A stretch of 46,124 bases of DNA from an uncultured bacterium (GTDB taxonomy: Bacteria > Bacillota > Clostridia > Lachnospirales > Lachnospiraceae): assembly GCA_905214675.1 (NCBI GenBank), contig CAJMMS010000010.1, positions 1 through 46,124 of the forward strand, given 5' to 3'. Positions 1-7,190 of the stretch are shown here, piece after piece. The first letter of the stretch is position 1. Each line of letters starts with the position of its first letter. The notes beneath the pieces are model-generated. The model searched no databases. It saw nothing but the letters and a program-made list of their open reading frames with translations, and was not told where the DNA came from. Position numbers and translations under genes: made by a program.

Positions 1-1062
1 AGTTCCCTGATTGTAGAAATAATGTCCTCTGGATACAGAAAACTTCACCAGTTCTTTCGGCTTAAGGTATTCTCCATTCAGCGCATAGATGGCATTGACC
101 AGAGAGATCAGGCCGCATCCGTCACTGGAAATCGTACACACGCCGGCATAACCCTTTTGATACGTCCGGCTTCCAAATTCCGGATCATACTGGGAATAGA
201 TTACAGCCCCGCTTTTCTTTGGAACCTGATATTCCTTTCTGAAAGACCACTGCTGTCTGGCTGTTTTCTTTGCTTTTACTTCTTTTCCGCTGTTATTGAG
301 CGCCCATTCTTCCGTCTCAGAATACAGGTAAAAATAAGCTCCGCTTCGTTTCAGCACAAAGTTATTTGTTCCGGAAATCTGCAGATAATCCCCTGTTTTT
401 GTACTTTTCAGATGATAAATCCCTTCACCTGCATAAGTCAGTTTATATTTTGCTGCCTTTACGCTTTTCCCGCTGCGTGGCTTCAGTGTATATGTGCCAT
501 TTGCAAGAATCTGATCGGTATGCAGCATGGAGCGGTAGATCGTTCTGCGGAATGTCGGGAACGAAACCCAGCCAAGGTAAAAATGGCTGCCCTTTTTCAT
601 CATTATCTGCACATAATTGCCTTTTACCCCAAGCGTGATGCCGCCGCTGCGGAAAGAGGCCAGCATAAAACGCTCACTTTTCGCAGAAGTCGGACGTTTG
701 TAAAGATACATACCTGCACTTTTTGTCACATAAGCCCCGGTTTTATTATAAGATTTATTATAGATAAATTTCTCAACTGCCACATAACCGGTTTTCTTTT
801 TTCCTTCTTTGTATTTCACTTTTGCATACGAATCCGTCAGTTCGGTAATCTCAAACTGGCGGTAAGAAACCTGATCACTCTCCTGTGTCAGTTCCTCATC
901 TGAAAAGACACGAAGATCTGCCTTTGAAAGCGGCCATGCGTAAAGCGTCGTTTCCTGATCGATCTTTCCATATGCTGCCGCATCTGTATGCACTGAAAAG
1001 CATAAAACAGCCAGGAGCATCATCAGGAAAGAAACGACTGTTCTCTTCCATCTGTTGTTCAC
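1..1062 (-). CDS. Secreted C39-like cysteine peptidase with RICIN-like region (3' end outside window)
   Basis: I translated this frame by hand: 354 residues are visible and the reading frame is still open at base 1. It starts with GTG at 1062, overlapping the trmD stop (GTGA), behind an AGGGAG ribosome binding site. Residues 1-31 form a signal peptide (MNNRWKRTVVSFLMMLLAVL, then an alanine-rich cleavage region). Residues about 75-100 look SH3-like. Residues about 187-275 have the pattern of a RICIN-type beta-trefoil (ANGTYTLKPRSG, then YLQISG, then QQWSF). From about 295 a C39-like papain-fold peptidase seems to begin, with SSDGCGLISLVNAIYALNG placing the probable nucleophile at Cys316; the catalytic His would lie beyond the window. 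It is probably exported and acts on the cell wall or on peptides, but the substrate is unknown. The peptidase call rests on the Cys-Gly motif alone. Confidence 0.72.
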   Translation of the reverse strand, partial: MNNRWKRTVVSFLMMLLAVLCFSVHTDAAAYGKIDQETTLYAWPLSKADLRVFSDEELTQESDQVSYRQFEITELTDSYAKVKYKEGKKKTGYVAVEKFIYNKSYNKTGAYVTKSAGMYLYKRPTSAKSERFMLASFRSGGITLGVKGNYVQIMMKKGSHFYLGWVSFPTFRRTIYRSMLHTDQILANGTYTLKPRSGKSVKAAKYKLTYAGEGIYHLKSTKTGDYLQISGTNNFVLKRSGAYFYLYSETEEWALNNSGKEVKAKKTARQQWSFRKEYQVPKKSGAVIYSQYDPEFGSRTYQKGYAGVCTISSDGCGLISLVNAIYALNGEYLKPKELVKFSVSRGHYFYNQGT

Positions 1063-1817
1063 AACGTTTCTCCCTCTCTCTTTTCCATTTCCTCCCGGCA
1101 CTGACGTGCCAGTTCTTTTTCCTTCGGAGTCAGCTCTGCCAGTTCCAGAAGATCCGGCCTGCGTTTTGCCGTACGGATCACTGACTGTTCCCTTCTCCAT
1201 TTTTCAATGTTTGCATGATGACCGGAAAGCAAAACTTCCGGCACCTTTTTTCCATGCCATGTCTCAGGTCTGCTGTAATGTGGATGTTCCAGCAGATTAT
1301 CCTGAAAGGATTCAAACTCTGCGGAAGCTTCATTGTGCAGCACACCCGGAACCAGCCTTGCGATCGCATCCATCATAACCATAGCCGGAAGTTCGCCCCC
1401 GGTCAGAACATAATCTCCGATGGAGACATAATCCGTAACGATCTCTTCCAGCACACGCTCATCAATGCCTTCGTAATGACCGCAAAGAAAAACCAGATCC
1501 TTTTCTTTTGCCAGATCTTCCGCCATACTCTGGCAAAAAACACTGCCCTGCGGAGTCAGATATACGACACGCGGGCGATAGCCGATCTGTTCCTTTACTG
1601 CTTCATATGCCCCATAAACCGGAGCTGCCTGCATGACCATACCTGCTCCTCCACCATATGGAGTATCATCCACTTTATTATGCTTATTTCCTGCATAATC
1701 ACGAATATCCGTTGCTTTTAAGGAAATGTAGCCTCGTTCCATGGCTCTTCCCAATATGCTGGTGTTCATTCCCTGTTCGACCATATCCGGGAACAGCGTC
1801 AGTACGTGAAAATTCAT
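1059..1817 (-). CDS. trmD: tRNA (guanine-N1)-methyltransferase TrmD
   Basis: TrmD methylates G37 of tRNAs that read CNN codons, using S-adenosylmethionine, which prevents +1 frameshifting. The 252-residue length is normal for the family. Visible family signatures are MNFHVLTLFPDM at the N-terminus, the trefoil-knot SAM site (LCGHYEGIDERV, then SIGDYVLTGGELPAM) and the C-terminal SRPETWHGKKVPEVLLSGHH segment. The start overlaps the rimM stop by 4 bases (ATGA), so translation is probably coupled. In most Firmicutes rplS follows trmD; here the next gene is a secreted peptidase-like gene that overlaps trmD by 4 bases. Confidence 0.98.
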   Translation of the reverse strand: MNFHVLTLFPDMVEQGMNTSILGRAMERGYISLKATDIRDYAGNKHNKVDDTPYGGGAGMVMQAAPVYGAYEAVKEQIGYRPRVVYLTPQGSVFCQSMAEDLAKEKDLVFLCGHYEGIDERVLEEIVTDYVSIGDYVLTGGELPAMVMMDAIARLVPGVLHNEASAEFESFQDNLLEHPHYSRPETWHGKKVPEVLLSGHHANIEKWRREQSVIRTAKRRPDLLELAELTPKEKELARQCREEMEKREGETL

Positions 1818-2326
1818 GCATCCACCAGCCCTTCCAGCAGATGTACCGTCATGTTTCCATTTTCAATGTCCACATTCCGGATGCACTGCCTGATTGCCGG
1901 GATCAGGATTTCTTTTCCTTCTTCTGTCACCACCTGATAAACATCATTTGCGCCTGTCTGCATCACATCTTCCAGTGTCCCAAGAAAGTTCTCATCTTCC
2001 GTATACACTTTCAGTCCGATCAGGTCAGCAATAAAATACTCATTCTTTTTCAGCCGCACAGCATTTTCTCTTGTCACCAGAAGCGGACATTTCCGGTATT
2101 TTTCTACCTGATTGATGTCATCAAATTCTTTAAACTTCAGGATCACAAACTTTTTGAAAAACTTCACCCCGGCTACTTCCAGCTCCAGTTTCTGTGCCCC
2201 GGTATCCAAAAGTACTTTTTTCAGTTTTTTAAAACGGTTCGGATCATCGGTTGTCGGGAATACTTTTACCTCTCCATGAATGCCATGTGTTGCGGTGATC
2301 ACTCCTACCTGGAAAAATTCCTCCAT
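1814..2326 (-). CDS. rimM: Ribosome maturation factor RimM
   Basis: RimM is a 30S assembly factor that binds ribosomal protein S19 and helps maturation of the 16S rRNA 3' domain. The 170-residue product has the expected two parts: an N-terminal RimM domain (FFQVGVITATHGIHGEVKVF) and a C-terminal PRC-barrel (EYFIADLIGLKVYTEDENFLG, then EILIPAIRQCI). The ATG follows an AGGAGG site. It sits directly upstream of trmD with a 4-base overlap, the conserved rimM-trmD arrangement, but is separated from rpsP-khpA by a terminator and an NlpC/P60 gene. Confidence 0.97.
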   Translation of the reverse strand: MEEFFQVGVITATHGIHGEVKVFPTTDDPNRFKKLKKVLLDTGAQKLELEVAGVKFFKKFVILKFKEFDDINQVEKYRKCPLLVTRENAVRLKKNEYFIADLIGLKVYTEDENFLGTLEDVMQTGANDVYQVVTEEGKEILIPAIRQCIRNVDIENGNMTVHLLEGLVDA

Positions 2327-2337
2327 AGTCCCTCCTG

Positions 2338-3177
2338 TTAATAGCCGTAGATACGCATACAGCGTACCATATAACGGTTTCCATACTGTACTCTTTTGAT
2401 TGTAATACCGCCCATCGGATAGCTGGTTCCATAATGTCCGGAAGAATTGATCATATAGCCATTTCCAATATAGAGTGCAACATGATCGATCGGACCGTGG
2501 TCATCCTCTTCAAAATAGAACAGCAGATCGCCCGGTTTCATATAACCATACTGCTTTTTGGAAAGTGCTGTATTTTTTCTGTGCCAGAAGATCTCTCTGG
2601 ATGCCTGCTGCAAGTTGTTGGTATGTGCCCAGGAGCAGAGATTCTTACCGGCTCTGCGGTAAACCTGTACGACAAAATTAGCGCAGTCGATCTGACCGGA
2701 AAGTGAACTGCTTCCCAGATTAAATGGTGTTCCAAGATACTGGAAACCGGTCTTGATTGCTTTGTTAATGGTCTTGTTTTTCGAAAAACTGGATGTTTTA
2801 ATACAGTCGATCTTCAGCGGTTTTAACACAATATATGCCGTTACCGGACCTTTTTTTGTCTTACGGTTATTCAGATATACTGGCAGCCACGCATATTTTT
2901 TATCCTTTTTCAGTTTGGAAGTGTTGACGATCACAGCATCTCCATAGCCAAGGCTTCCATAACATTTGGAACGATTGTCTGCTTTTGCATAAATATATGC
3001 CCGCTTATGCGTATTGTTATAAGCAAGAACTGTGTATTTTTTTCCTTTTCCGATGTATTCATTCAGTGTTCTTTTATAAGTTTTTGCTGATGCACTGGTC
3101 GGGATCAGCATGCAGACGCACAGAAACAAAAACAGCACACCTGCCATCTTTTTCCATTTATTTGCCATTCTTTTCAT
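2338..3177 (-). CDS. Secreted NlpC/P60 family cell-wall hydrolase
   Basis: The protein has a signal peptide (residues 1-31, ending TSASA), an SH3-like N-terminal region (about 45-120) and a C-terminal NlpC/P60 domain (about 135-279). The nucleophile is Cys165 in QIDCANFVVQVYRRAG, the general-base His is His232 in IDHVALYIGNG, and His248 in SSGHYG may be the third polar residue. Such enzymes usually cleave the gamma-D-Glu-diaminopimelate bond in peptidoglycan stem peptides. The first ATG is preferred over the internal one at codon 4 because AAGGAG lies at proper distance from it. The gene sits only about 30 bases after the khpA terminator and 11 bases before rimM, inside what is normally a purely translational cluster. 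No separate promoter is evident. Confidence 0.9.
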   Translation of the reverse strand: MKRMANKWKKMAGVLFLFLCVCMLIPTSASAKTYKRTLNEYIGKGKKYTVLAYNNTHKRAYIYAKADNRSKCYGSLGYGDAVIVNTSKLKKDKKYAWLPVYLNNRKTKKGPVTAYIVLKPLKIDCIKTSSFSKNKTINKAIKTGFQYLGTPFNLGSSSLSGQIDCANFVVQVYRRAGKNLCSWAHTNNLQQASREIFWHRKNTALSKKQYGYMKPGDLLFYFEEDDHGPIDHVALYIGNGYMINSSGHYGTSYPMGGITIKRVQYGNRYMVRCMRIYGY

Positions 3178-3210
3178 CTTTTCTCCTTAACTAATTTTCT
3201 TTAGGACAAC

Positions 3211-3236
3211 AAAAACCTCGTCTGCACGAGGTTTTT
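3211..3236 (-). terminator. Intrinsic terminator after khpA
   Basis: A perfect 10-bp stem AAAAACCTCG / CGAGGTTTTT with a 6-base loop ends in a T-run on the minus strand. It follows khpA by 26 bases. Because stem and tract are symmetrical it could also work in the other direction. The next gene begins about 34 bases downstream, so read-through or attenuation is possible. Confidence 0.85.
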
Positions 3237-3262
3237 CATCGCAGCATCCTGCAGCTTTTCAG

Positions 3263-3490
3263 CTACAGAATGTCTACTACAACTTTCTTGTCTTCTTTTG
3301 AGGCAGCAGCCTTTACGACTGCACGGATTGCTTTTGCGATCCTGCCCTGTTTGCCGATTACCTTACCCATATCTGATGGGGCAACCTTTAATTCCACAAC
3401 AGTGGTCTTACCGGACTGTTTTTCCGTAACGGTAACTTCATCCGGATTTTCAACAAGTGACTTGGCGATTACTTCTACTAATTCTTTCAT
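3263..3490 (-). CDS. khpA: KH-domain RNA-binding protein KhpA
   Basis: This 75-residue protein is a single KH domain (formerly YlqC, UPF0109) and carries the RNA-binding loop GKVIGKQGRIAKAIR. In other Firmicutes KhpA pairs with KhpB/Jag and affects small-RNA interactions and cell-size control. It follows rpsP by 11 bases, its standard position, and starts with an ATG behind AGAGGTGG. Confidence 0.96.
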   Translation of the reverse strand: MKELVEVIAKSLVENPDEVTVTEKQSGKTTVVELKVAPSDMGKVIGKQGRIAKAIRAVVKAAASKEDKKVVVDIL

Positions 3491-3501
3491 CCTGCCACCT
3501 C

Positions 3502-3747
3502 TTATTTTTCAATACCGGCGATTTTGAAGAGCTTTCCTACTACCTCTGTTGGCTGTGCGCCGTTTGCCAGCCATTTCTTTGCCAGCTCCTCATCTACCTT
3601 GAATTCGCTTGGTTCGATGTTCGGATTGTAGGTACCGATCTCCTCGATGAATCTTCCATCTCTTGGGGAACGGGAATCAGCTACAACGATTCTATAGAAA
3701 GGATTTTTCTTTTCTCCCATTCTTCTTAATCTGATCTTTACTGCCAT
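3502..3747 (-). CDS. rpsP: 30S ribosomal protein S16
   Basis: The product begins MAVKIRLRRMGEKKNPFYRI, the S16 signature, and is 81 residues long. A GTG three codons upstream is in frame but overlaps the AGGAGG ribosome binding site, so the ATG at 3747 is the proper start. S16 binds 16S rRNA early in 30S assembly. It lies between ffh and khpA in the ylxM-ffh-rpsP-khpA operon. Confidence 0.98.
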   Translation of the reverse strand: MAVKIRLRRMGEKKNPFYRIVVADSRSPRDGRFIEEIGTYNPNIEPSEFKVDEELAKKWLANGAQPTEVVGKLFKIAGIEK

Positions 3748-3830
3748 TTCTTTCACCTCCTCAGTGTTTTGTATCTTTGATATTTATGAAAACCTGCCTT
3801 TGGCAGCTTCTCTGCATTCTTGTGTGCCTG

Positions 3831-5177
3831 TCAGAAAGGAAGTTTGAATCTGCCTCTCTTTGCACCTTTTCCTCCCATCATACCCGGAAACTGTTTCATC
3901 ATCTTTCGTGTCTGTTCAAACTGTTTGACCAGTTTGTTGACCTCACTGATATCTACACCTGCACCTTTTGCGATGCGCTTTTTTCTGGATGGATTGAGCA
4001 GATCCGGATTGGAGCGTTCCTTTGGTGTCATGGAGAGAATGATCGCTTCGATGCGTGCCATCTTGGACTCATCTACCGCCGCCTCAATATCTGCTGCTTT
4101 GTTGCCGATCCCCGGCATCATGCTTAAGATACTGGAAATACCTCCCATGTTTTTAACCTGAGCCATGCTTTCCAGATAATCATCAAAACCGAACTGTGCT
4201 TTTTTAAGCTTCTGTTCCATTTCTTTTGCTTTATCCTCATCAATGGTCGCCTGTGCTTTCTCGATCAGAGTCATCACATCGCCCATTCCAAGAATCCTGG
4301 AAGCCATACGATCCGGATAGAACTGTTCCAGATCTGACAGCTTTTCTCCCATACCTACATAGAGAATCGGTTTGCCGCAGGTTGCCTTAATAGAAAGGGC
4401 TGCACCACCTCTGGTATCTCCATCCAGCTTGGTAAGGATCACACCATCTAACTCAAGTTTCTGATTAAAACTGTCCGCTACATTGACTGCATCCTGTCCG
4501 GTCATGGCATCCACAACCAGGATCGTCTGATCAACGTGAACGGCTTCTTTGATATTCTGTAACTCCTCCATCATGGACTCATCCACATGAAGTCGTCCTG
4601 CCGTATCAAGGATCACGATGTTAAATCCGTGATTCTTTGCATGCTCTACGGCTGCTCTGGCGATATTGACCGGGTTCTGTTTATCTCCCATGGAAAATAC
4701 TTCCACGCCCTGCTTTTCGCCATTTATCTGAAGCTGCGTAATCGCTGCCGGACGATATACGTCACAGGCAACCAAAAGCGGCTTTCTGCCTTTTGCTTTG
4801 AACTTTCCTGCAAGTTTTGCAGTTGTCGTCGTCTTACCTGCACCCTGAAGACCTGCCATCATAATAACTGTAATCTCACTGGCCGGGCGCAGTGCAATCT
4901 CTGTCGTCTCCGATCCCATCAGGCTTACAAGCTCGTCATTTACGATCTTGATCACCATCTGTCCCGGGTTCAGTCCATTCATGACATCCTGACCGATTGC
5001 TCTTTCCTGTACTGCTTTTATAAACTGTTTCACGACTTTAAAGCTGACATCCGCCTCCAGAAGTGCAAGCTTTACTTCTTTCAGTGCCGTTTTGACATCG
5101 GCCTCTGTCAGTCTTCCTTTGCCGCGAAGGTTCTTAAATATATTCTGCAGTTTATCCGATAAACTTTCAAATGCCAT
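3831..5177 (-). CDS. ffh: Signal recognition particle protein Ffh (SRP54)
   Basis: Ffh is the GTPase subunit of SRP. It binds signal peptides on nascent chains and 4.5S/6S SRP RNA and hands ribosomes to FtsY. The 448 residues show an N-domain helical bundle (1-90), the NG GTPase domain with P-loop GLQGAGKTTTTAKLA, DTAGRLHVD and TKLDGDTRGGAAL, and a methionine-rich M-domain ending in GGKGAKRGRFKLPF. The start was set at the ATG of MAFESLSDKL behind GGAGGTTACG; a GTG four codons upstream lies in the ribosome binding site. It is flanked by ylxM and rpsP, and its receptor gene ftsY lies 2 kb upstream. Confidence 0.98.
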   Translation of the reverse strand: MAFESLSDKLQNIFKNLRGKGRLTEADVKTALKEVKLALLEADVSFKVVKQFIKAVQERAIGQDVMNGLNPGQMVIKIVNDELVSLMGSETTEIALRPASEITVIMMAGLQGAGKTTTTAKLAGKFKAKGRKPLLVACDVYRPAAITQLQINGEKQGVEVFSMGDKQNPVNIARAAVEHAKNHGFNIVILDTAGRLHVDESMMEELQNIKEAVHVDQTILVVDAMTGQDAVNVADSFNQKLELDGVILTKLDGDTRGGAALSIKATCGKPILYVGMGEKLSDLEQFYPDRMASRILGMGDVMTLIEKAQATIDEDKAKEMEQKLKKAQFGFDDYLESMAQVKNMGGISSILSMMPGIGNKAADIEAAVDESKMARIEAIILSMTPKERSNPDLLNPSRKKRIAKGAGVDISEVNKLVKQFEQTRKMMKQFPGMMGGKGAKRGRFKLPF

Positions 5178-5204
5178 CGTAACCTCCACTGTCTGCCTGT
5201 AGCG

Positions 5205-5522
5205 TCATAATTCTTTCAGCAGCTCATCCGAAATCGCTCTTACTTTCTCCGGGTCATCCGCTGCCGTCCTTATGGCTTCTACTTTTTCTTTCAAACTTAC
5301 AAACTTCTCAACCAGATGCAATTTTGCTTCGTAGCCATTCAACGTGTGGCTGCAGCGCCTGATCAGATCATGCACTCCCTGCCTGCTGATGCCCTGATTC
5401 TCAGCGACCTCACTGCAGGAAATATCGTTCAGCACCACATCTTCATATATTCTCTGCTGATGTTCTGTAAGCAGTTCACCGTAAAAATCATATAATAATG
5501 TCTGCTCTAAAATCTTTTCCAC
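5205..5522 (-). CDS. ylxM: YlxM/p13-family putative helix-turn-helix regulator of SRP operon
   Basis: This 105-residue protein belongs to the UPF0122 family, which has a sigma-factor-region-4-like helix-turn-helix (SCSEVAENQGISRQGVHDLI). In streptococci and Bacillus ylxM is co-transcribed with ffh and its product influences SRP assembly. The start is the GTG of VEKILEQTLLYDFYGELLTE, 6 bases after AAGGTG. The frame stays open upstream through the remnant of an acetyltransferase gene (5592-5956), but a consensus promoter lies between them, so the longer reading frame is not a real fusion. Confidence 0.93.
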   Translation of the reverse strand: MEKILEQTLLYDFYGELLTEHQQRIYEDVVLNDISCSEVAENQGISRQGVHDLIRRCSHTLNGYEAKLHLVEKFVSLKEKVEAIRTAADDPEKVRAISDELLKEL

Positions 5523-5538
5523 TGCAATCACCTTACTT

Positions 5539-5567
5539 ATCATACACGAAAGCATTCTCTCTGTCAA
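5539..5567 (-). promoter_or_regulatory. SigA-type promoter of ylxM-ffh-rpsP-khpA
   Basis: On the minus strand there is a perfect -35 box TTGACA (5567-5562), a 17-base spacer and TATGAT (5544-5539), 16 bases before the ylxM GTG. The -35 box is inside a perfect inverted repeat (5559-5586). The leader would be very short, about 9-10 bases. Confidence 0.85.
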
Positions 5568-5586
5568 GTATTTTTTCTTGACAGAG
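5559..5586. repeat. Perfect 10-bp inverted repeat containing the -35 box of ylxM promoter
   Basis: Arms CTCTGTCAAG (5559-5568) and CTTGACAGAG (5577-5586) flank an 8-base loop. On the minus strand the repeat sits just after the acetyltransferase remnant and could be that gene's old terminator, although it lacks a following T-run in that direction. It could also be an operator for YlxM or another regulator, since it covers the -35 box. Confidence 0.7.
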
Positions 5587-5591
5587 TTGTT

Positions 5592-5956
5592 TTTTATTTC
5601 CGGAAATGGTTTGACCGGCATTGGAAATGCTTCATGCTCACCGATTGCTTTCTCCATCCAGATCATGTGGTACCAACGGTCAAATTTGTACCCGCACTGG
5701 TGGAACATGCCCACTTCCCGGTATCCCATCTTTTTATGGAAAAACACACTGTCTTTCGTCAGAGATGAGCATCTTCTGCTTCCGGATAGGCTATACAGGC
5801 ATTGAGATTCAGAATACCCTGCCTTTTCAGAAGTTCTTCCAGCGTTGGCACTTCATATTCGAAAGTGATCGCTGTCTGTTCTACATAAGGACGATAAATA
5901 GCAAGCAATGCTTCTGCATCCTGCAAGGATACAATCCGGATCTTCCTTTTTTCCAT
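5592..5956 (-). pseudogene. Decayed GNAT (phosphinothricin N-acetyltransferase-like) gene
   Basis: The first reading frame gives MEKRKIRIVSLQDAEALLAI, then TAITFEYEVPTLEE, the N-terminus of Pat/MnaT-type acetyltransferases. It then jumps to GILNLNACIAYPEAEDAHL, which in the family lies about 70-90 residues later. The acetyl-CoA-binding core is therefore deleted, with a junction near 5836. A net 2-base insertion at 5760-5761 then shifts the frame; the C-terminal part continues as MGYREVGMFHQCGYKFDRWY and on to KPFPEIK. Intact homologues are about 165-185 residues. It starts 18 bases after ilvA behind AGAAGG, as if once co-transcribed. No functional acetyltransferase can be made from it. Confidence 0.88.
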
Positions 5957-5974
5957 ATCCTATACCTTCTGTTT

Positions 5975-7186
5975 TTACAGATTTGGGCGGATCACTTTCG
6001 GATTATAGCCATTTTCTTTGAGCGCATTGACAATACGTTCTTTATGTTCTGTGCCAAATGCCTCCAGCGTGATCTTCAGTTCTACTGCTGCATTACGGTT
6101 TGTGCTTACAAACTGATTGTGATCCAGTTTGATCACATTGCCCTGTTCATTTGCGATGACCGTTGCCACACGAACCAGTTCACCTGCTTTGTCCGGCAGC
6201 AGAACCGATACGGTAAAGATACGGTCTCTCTGGATCAGTCCCAACTGTACTACAGAGGACATGGTAATCACATCCATGTTTCCACCGCTCAGGATAGATA
6301 CTACCTTTTTATCTTTTACTCCCAGATATTTCAGGGCTGCAACCGTCAGCAGACCAGAATTTTCTACGATCATCTTATGGTTCTCTACCATATCAAGGAA
6401 AGCAACGATCAGATCATCGTCCTCGATCGTAATAATATCATCAAGATTTTTCTGCAGGTACGGGAAAACATTTTTACCCGGTGTCTTAACAGCAGTACCA
6501 TCTGCGATCGTATTAACACTTGGCAGTGTAACGACTTCGCCAGCCTGAAGGGATGCTTTCATGCAGGCTGCCCCTGCCGGCTCTACTCCGATCACGCGGA
6601 TGTTCGGGTTGAGCATTTTAGCCAGTGTGGAGACACCGGTTGCCAGTCCGCCTCCTCCGATCGGTACAAGAATATAATCTACCAGCGGCAGTTCTTTGAT
6701 GATCTCCATGGCGATCGTTCCCTGTCCGGTTGCAACAGCCGGATCATCAAATGGATGAATGAACGTATAGCCTTCTTTTTCTGCCAGTTCCAGTGCATAA
6801 GCACAGGCTTCGTCGTACACATCTCCGTAGAGAACCACTTCTGCGCCATAACTCTTCGTACGGTTTACTTTGATCAGCGGTGTGGTCGTCGGCATAACGA
6901 TCACTGCTTTTGCGCCGAACTCTTTTGCTGCATAGGCAACACCCTGTGCATGGTTTCCTGCGGAAGCTGTGATCAGACCTTTCTGTCTTTCTTCTTCGCT
7001 TAAGGTGCTGATCTTATAGTAAGCACCTCTTACTTTATAAGCACCGGTTGTCTGCATGTTTTCCGGTTTCAGATATACTTTGTTTCCTGTCTGCTCGCTG
7101 AAATATTTGCTGTAGATCAGCTTTGTTTCCTGTGTGGCTTTCTTTACGATTTCTGAAGCTTCTTCAAATTTGTCTAATGTAAGCAT
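5975..7186 (-). CDS. ilvA: Threonine ammonia-lyase with C-terminal ACT domain
   Basis: This PLP enzyme converts L-threonine to 2-oxobutanoate and ammonia, either for isoleucine synthesis or threonine catabolism. In its 403 residues the PLP lysine lies in TTGAYKVRGAYYKI (about residue 49) and the glycine-rich phosphate loop is PIGGGGLATGV. After about residue 325 a single ACT-like domain follows (FTVSVLLPDKAGELVRV). One short ACT domain fits the IlvA/TdcB-like form common in Firmicutes rather than the long two-ACT biosynthetic enzyme. It starts 4 bases after ftsY behind GAGGAG, so it is co-transcribed with ftsY and probably smc. Effector and pathway direction cannot be read from the sequence. 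Confidence 0.95.
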   Translation of the reverse strand: MLTLDKFEEASEIVKKATQETKLIYSKYFSEQTGNKVYLKPENMQTTGAYKVRGAYYKISTLSEEERQKGLITASAGNHAQGVAYAAKEFGAKAVIVMPTTTPLIKVNRTKSYGAEVVLYGDVYDEACAYALELAEKEGYTFIHPFDDPAVATGQGTIAMEIIKELPLVDYILVPIGGGGLATGVSTLAKMLNPNIRVIGVEPAGAACMKASLQAGEVVTLPSVNTIADGTAVKTPGKNVFPYLQKNLDDIITIEDDDLIVAFLDMVENHKMIVENSGLLTVAALKYLGVKDKKVVSILSGGNMDVITMSSVVQLGLIQRDRIFTVSVLLPDKAGELVRVATVIANEQGNVIKLDHNQFVSTNRNAAVELKITLEAFGTEHKERIVNALKENGYNPKVIRPNL

Positions 7187-7190
7187 GTCT

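Noticed and set aside
22..903. Plus-strand open frame of 293 codons
   Set aside because: It is antisense to the secreted C39-like gene, has no ribosome binding site and no recognisable domain; the minus strand gives a clean signal peptide and motifs.
5205..5747. A 180-residue fused GNAT-YlxM protein
   Set aside because: The upstream part is a pseudogene fragment; a consensus promoter and the ylxM ribosome binding site lie between, so the frame continuity is accidental.
5621..7003. Plus-strand open frame of 460 codons
   Set aside because: Antisense shadow of ilvA and the acetyltransferase remnant; its translation is Cys/His/Phe-rich without a recognisable domain.
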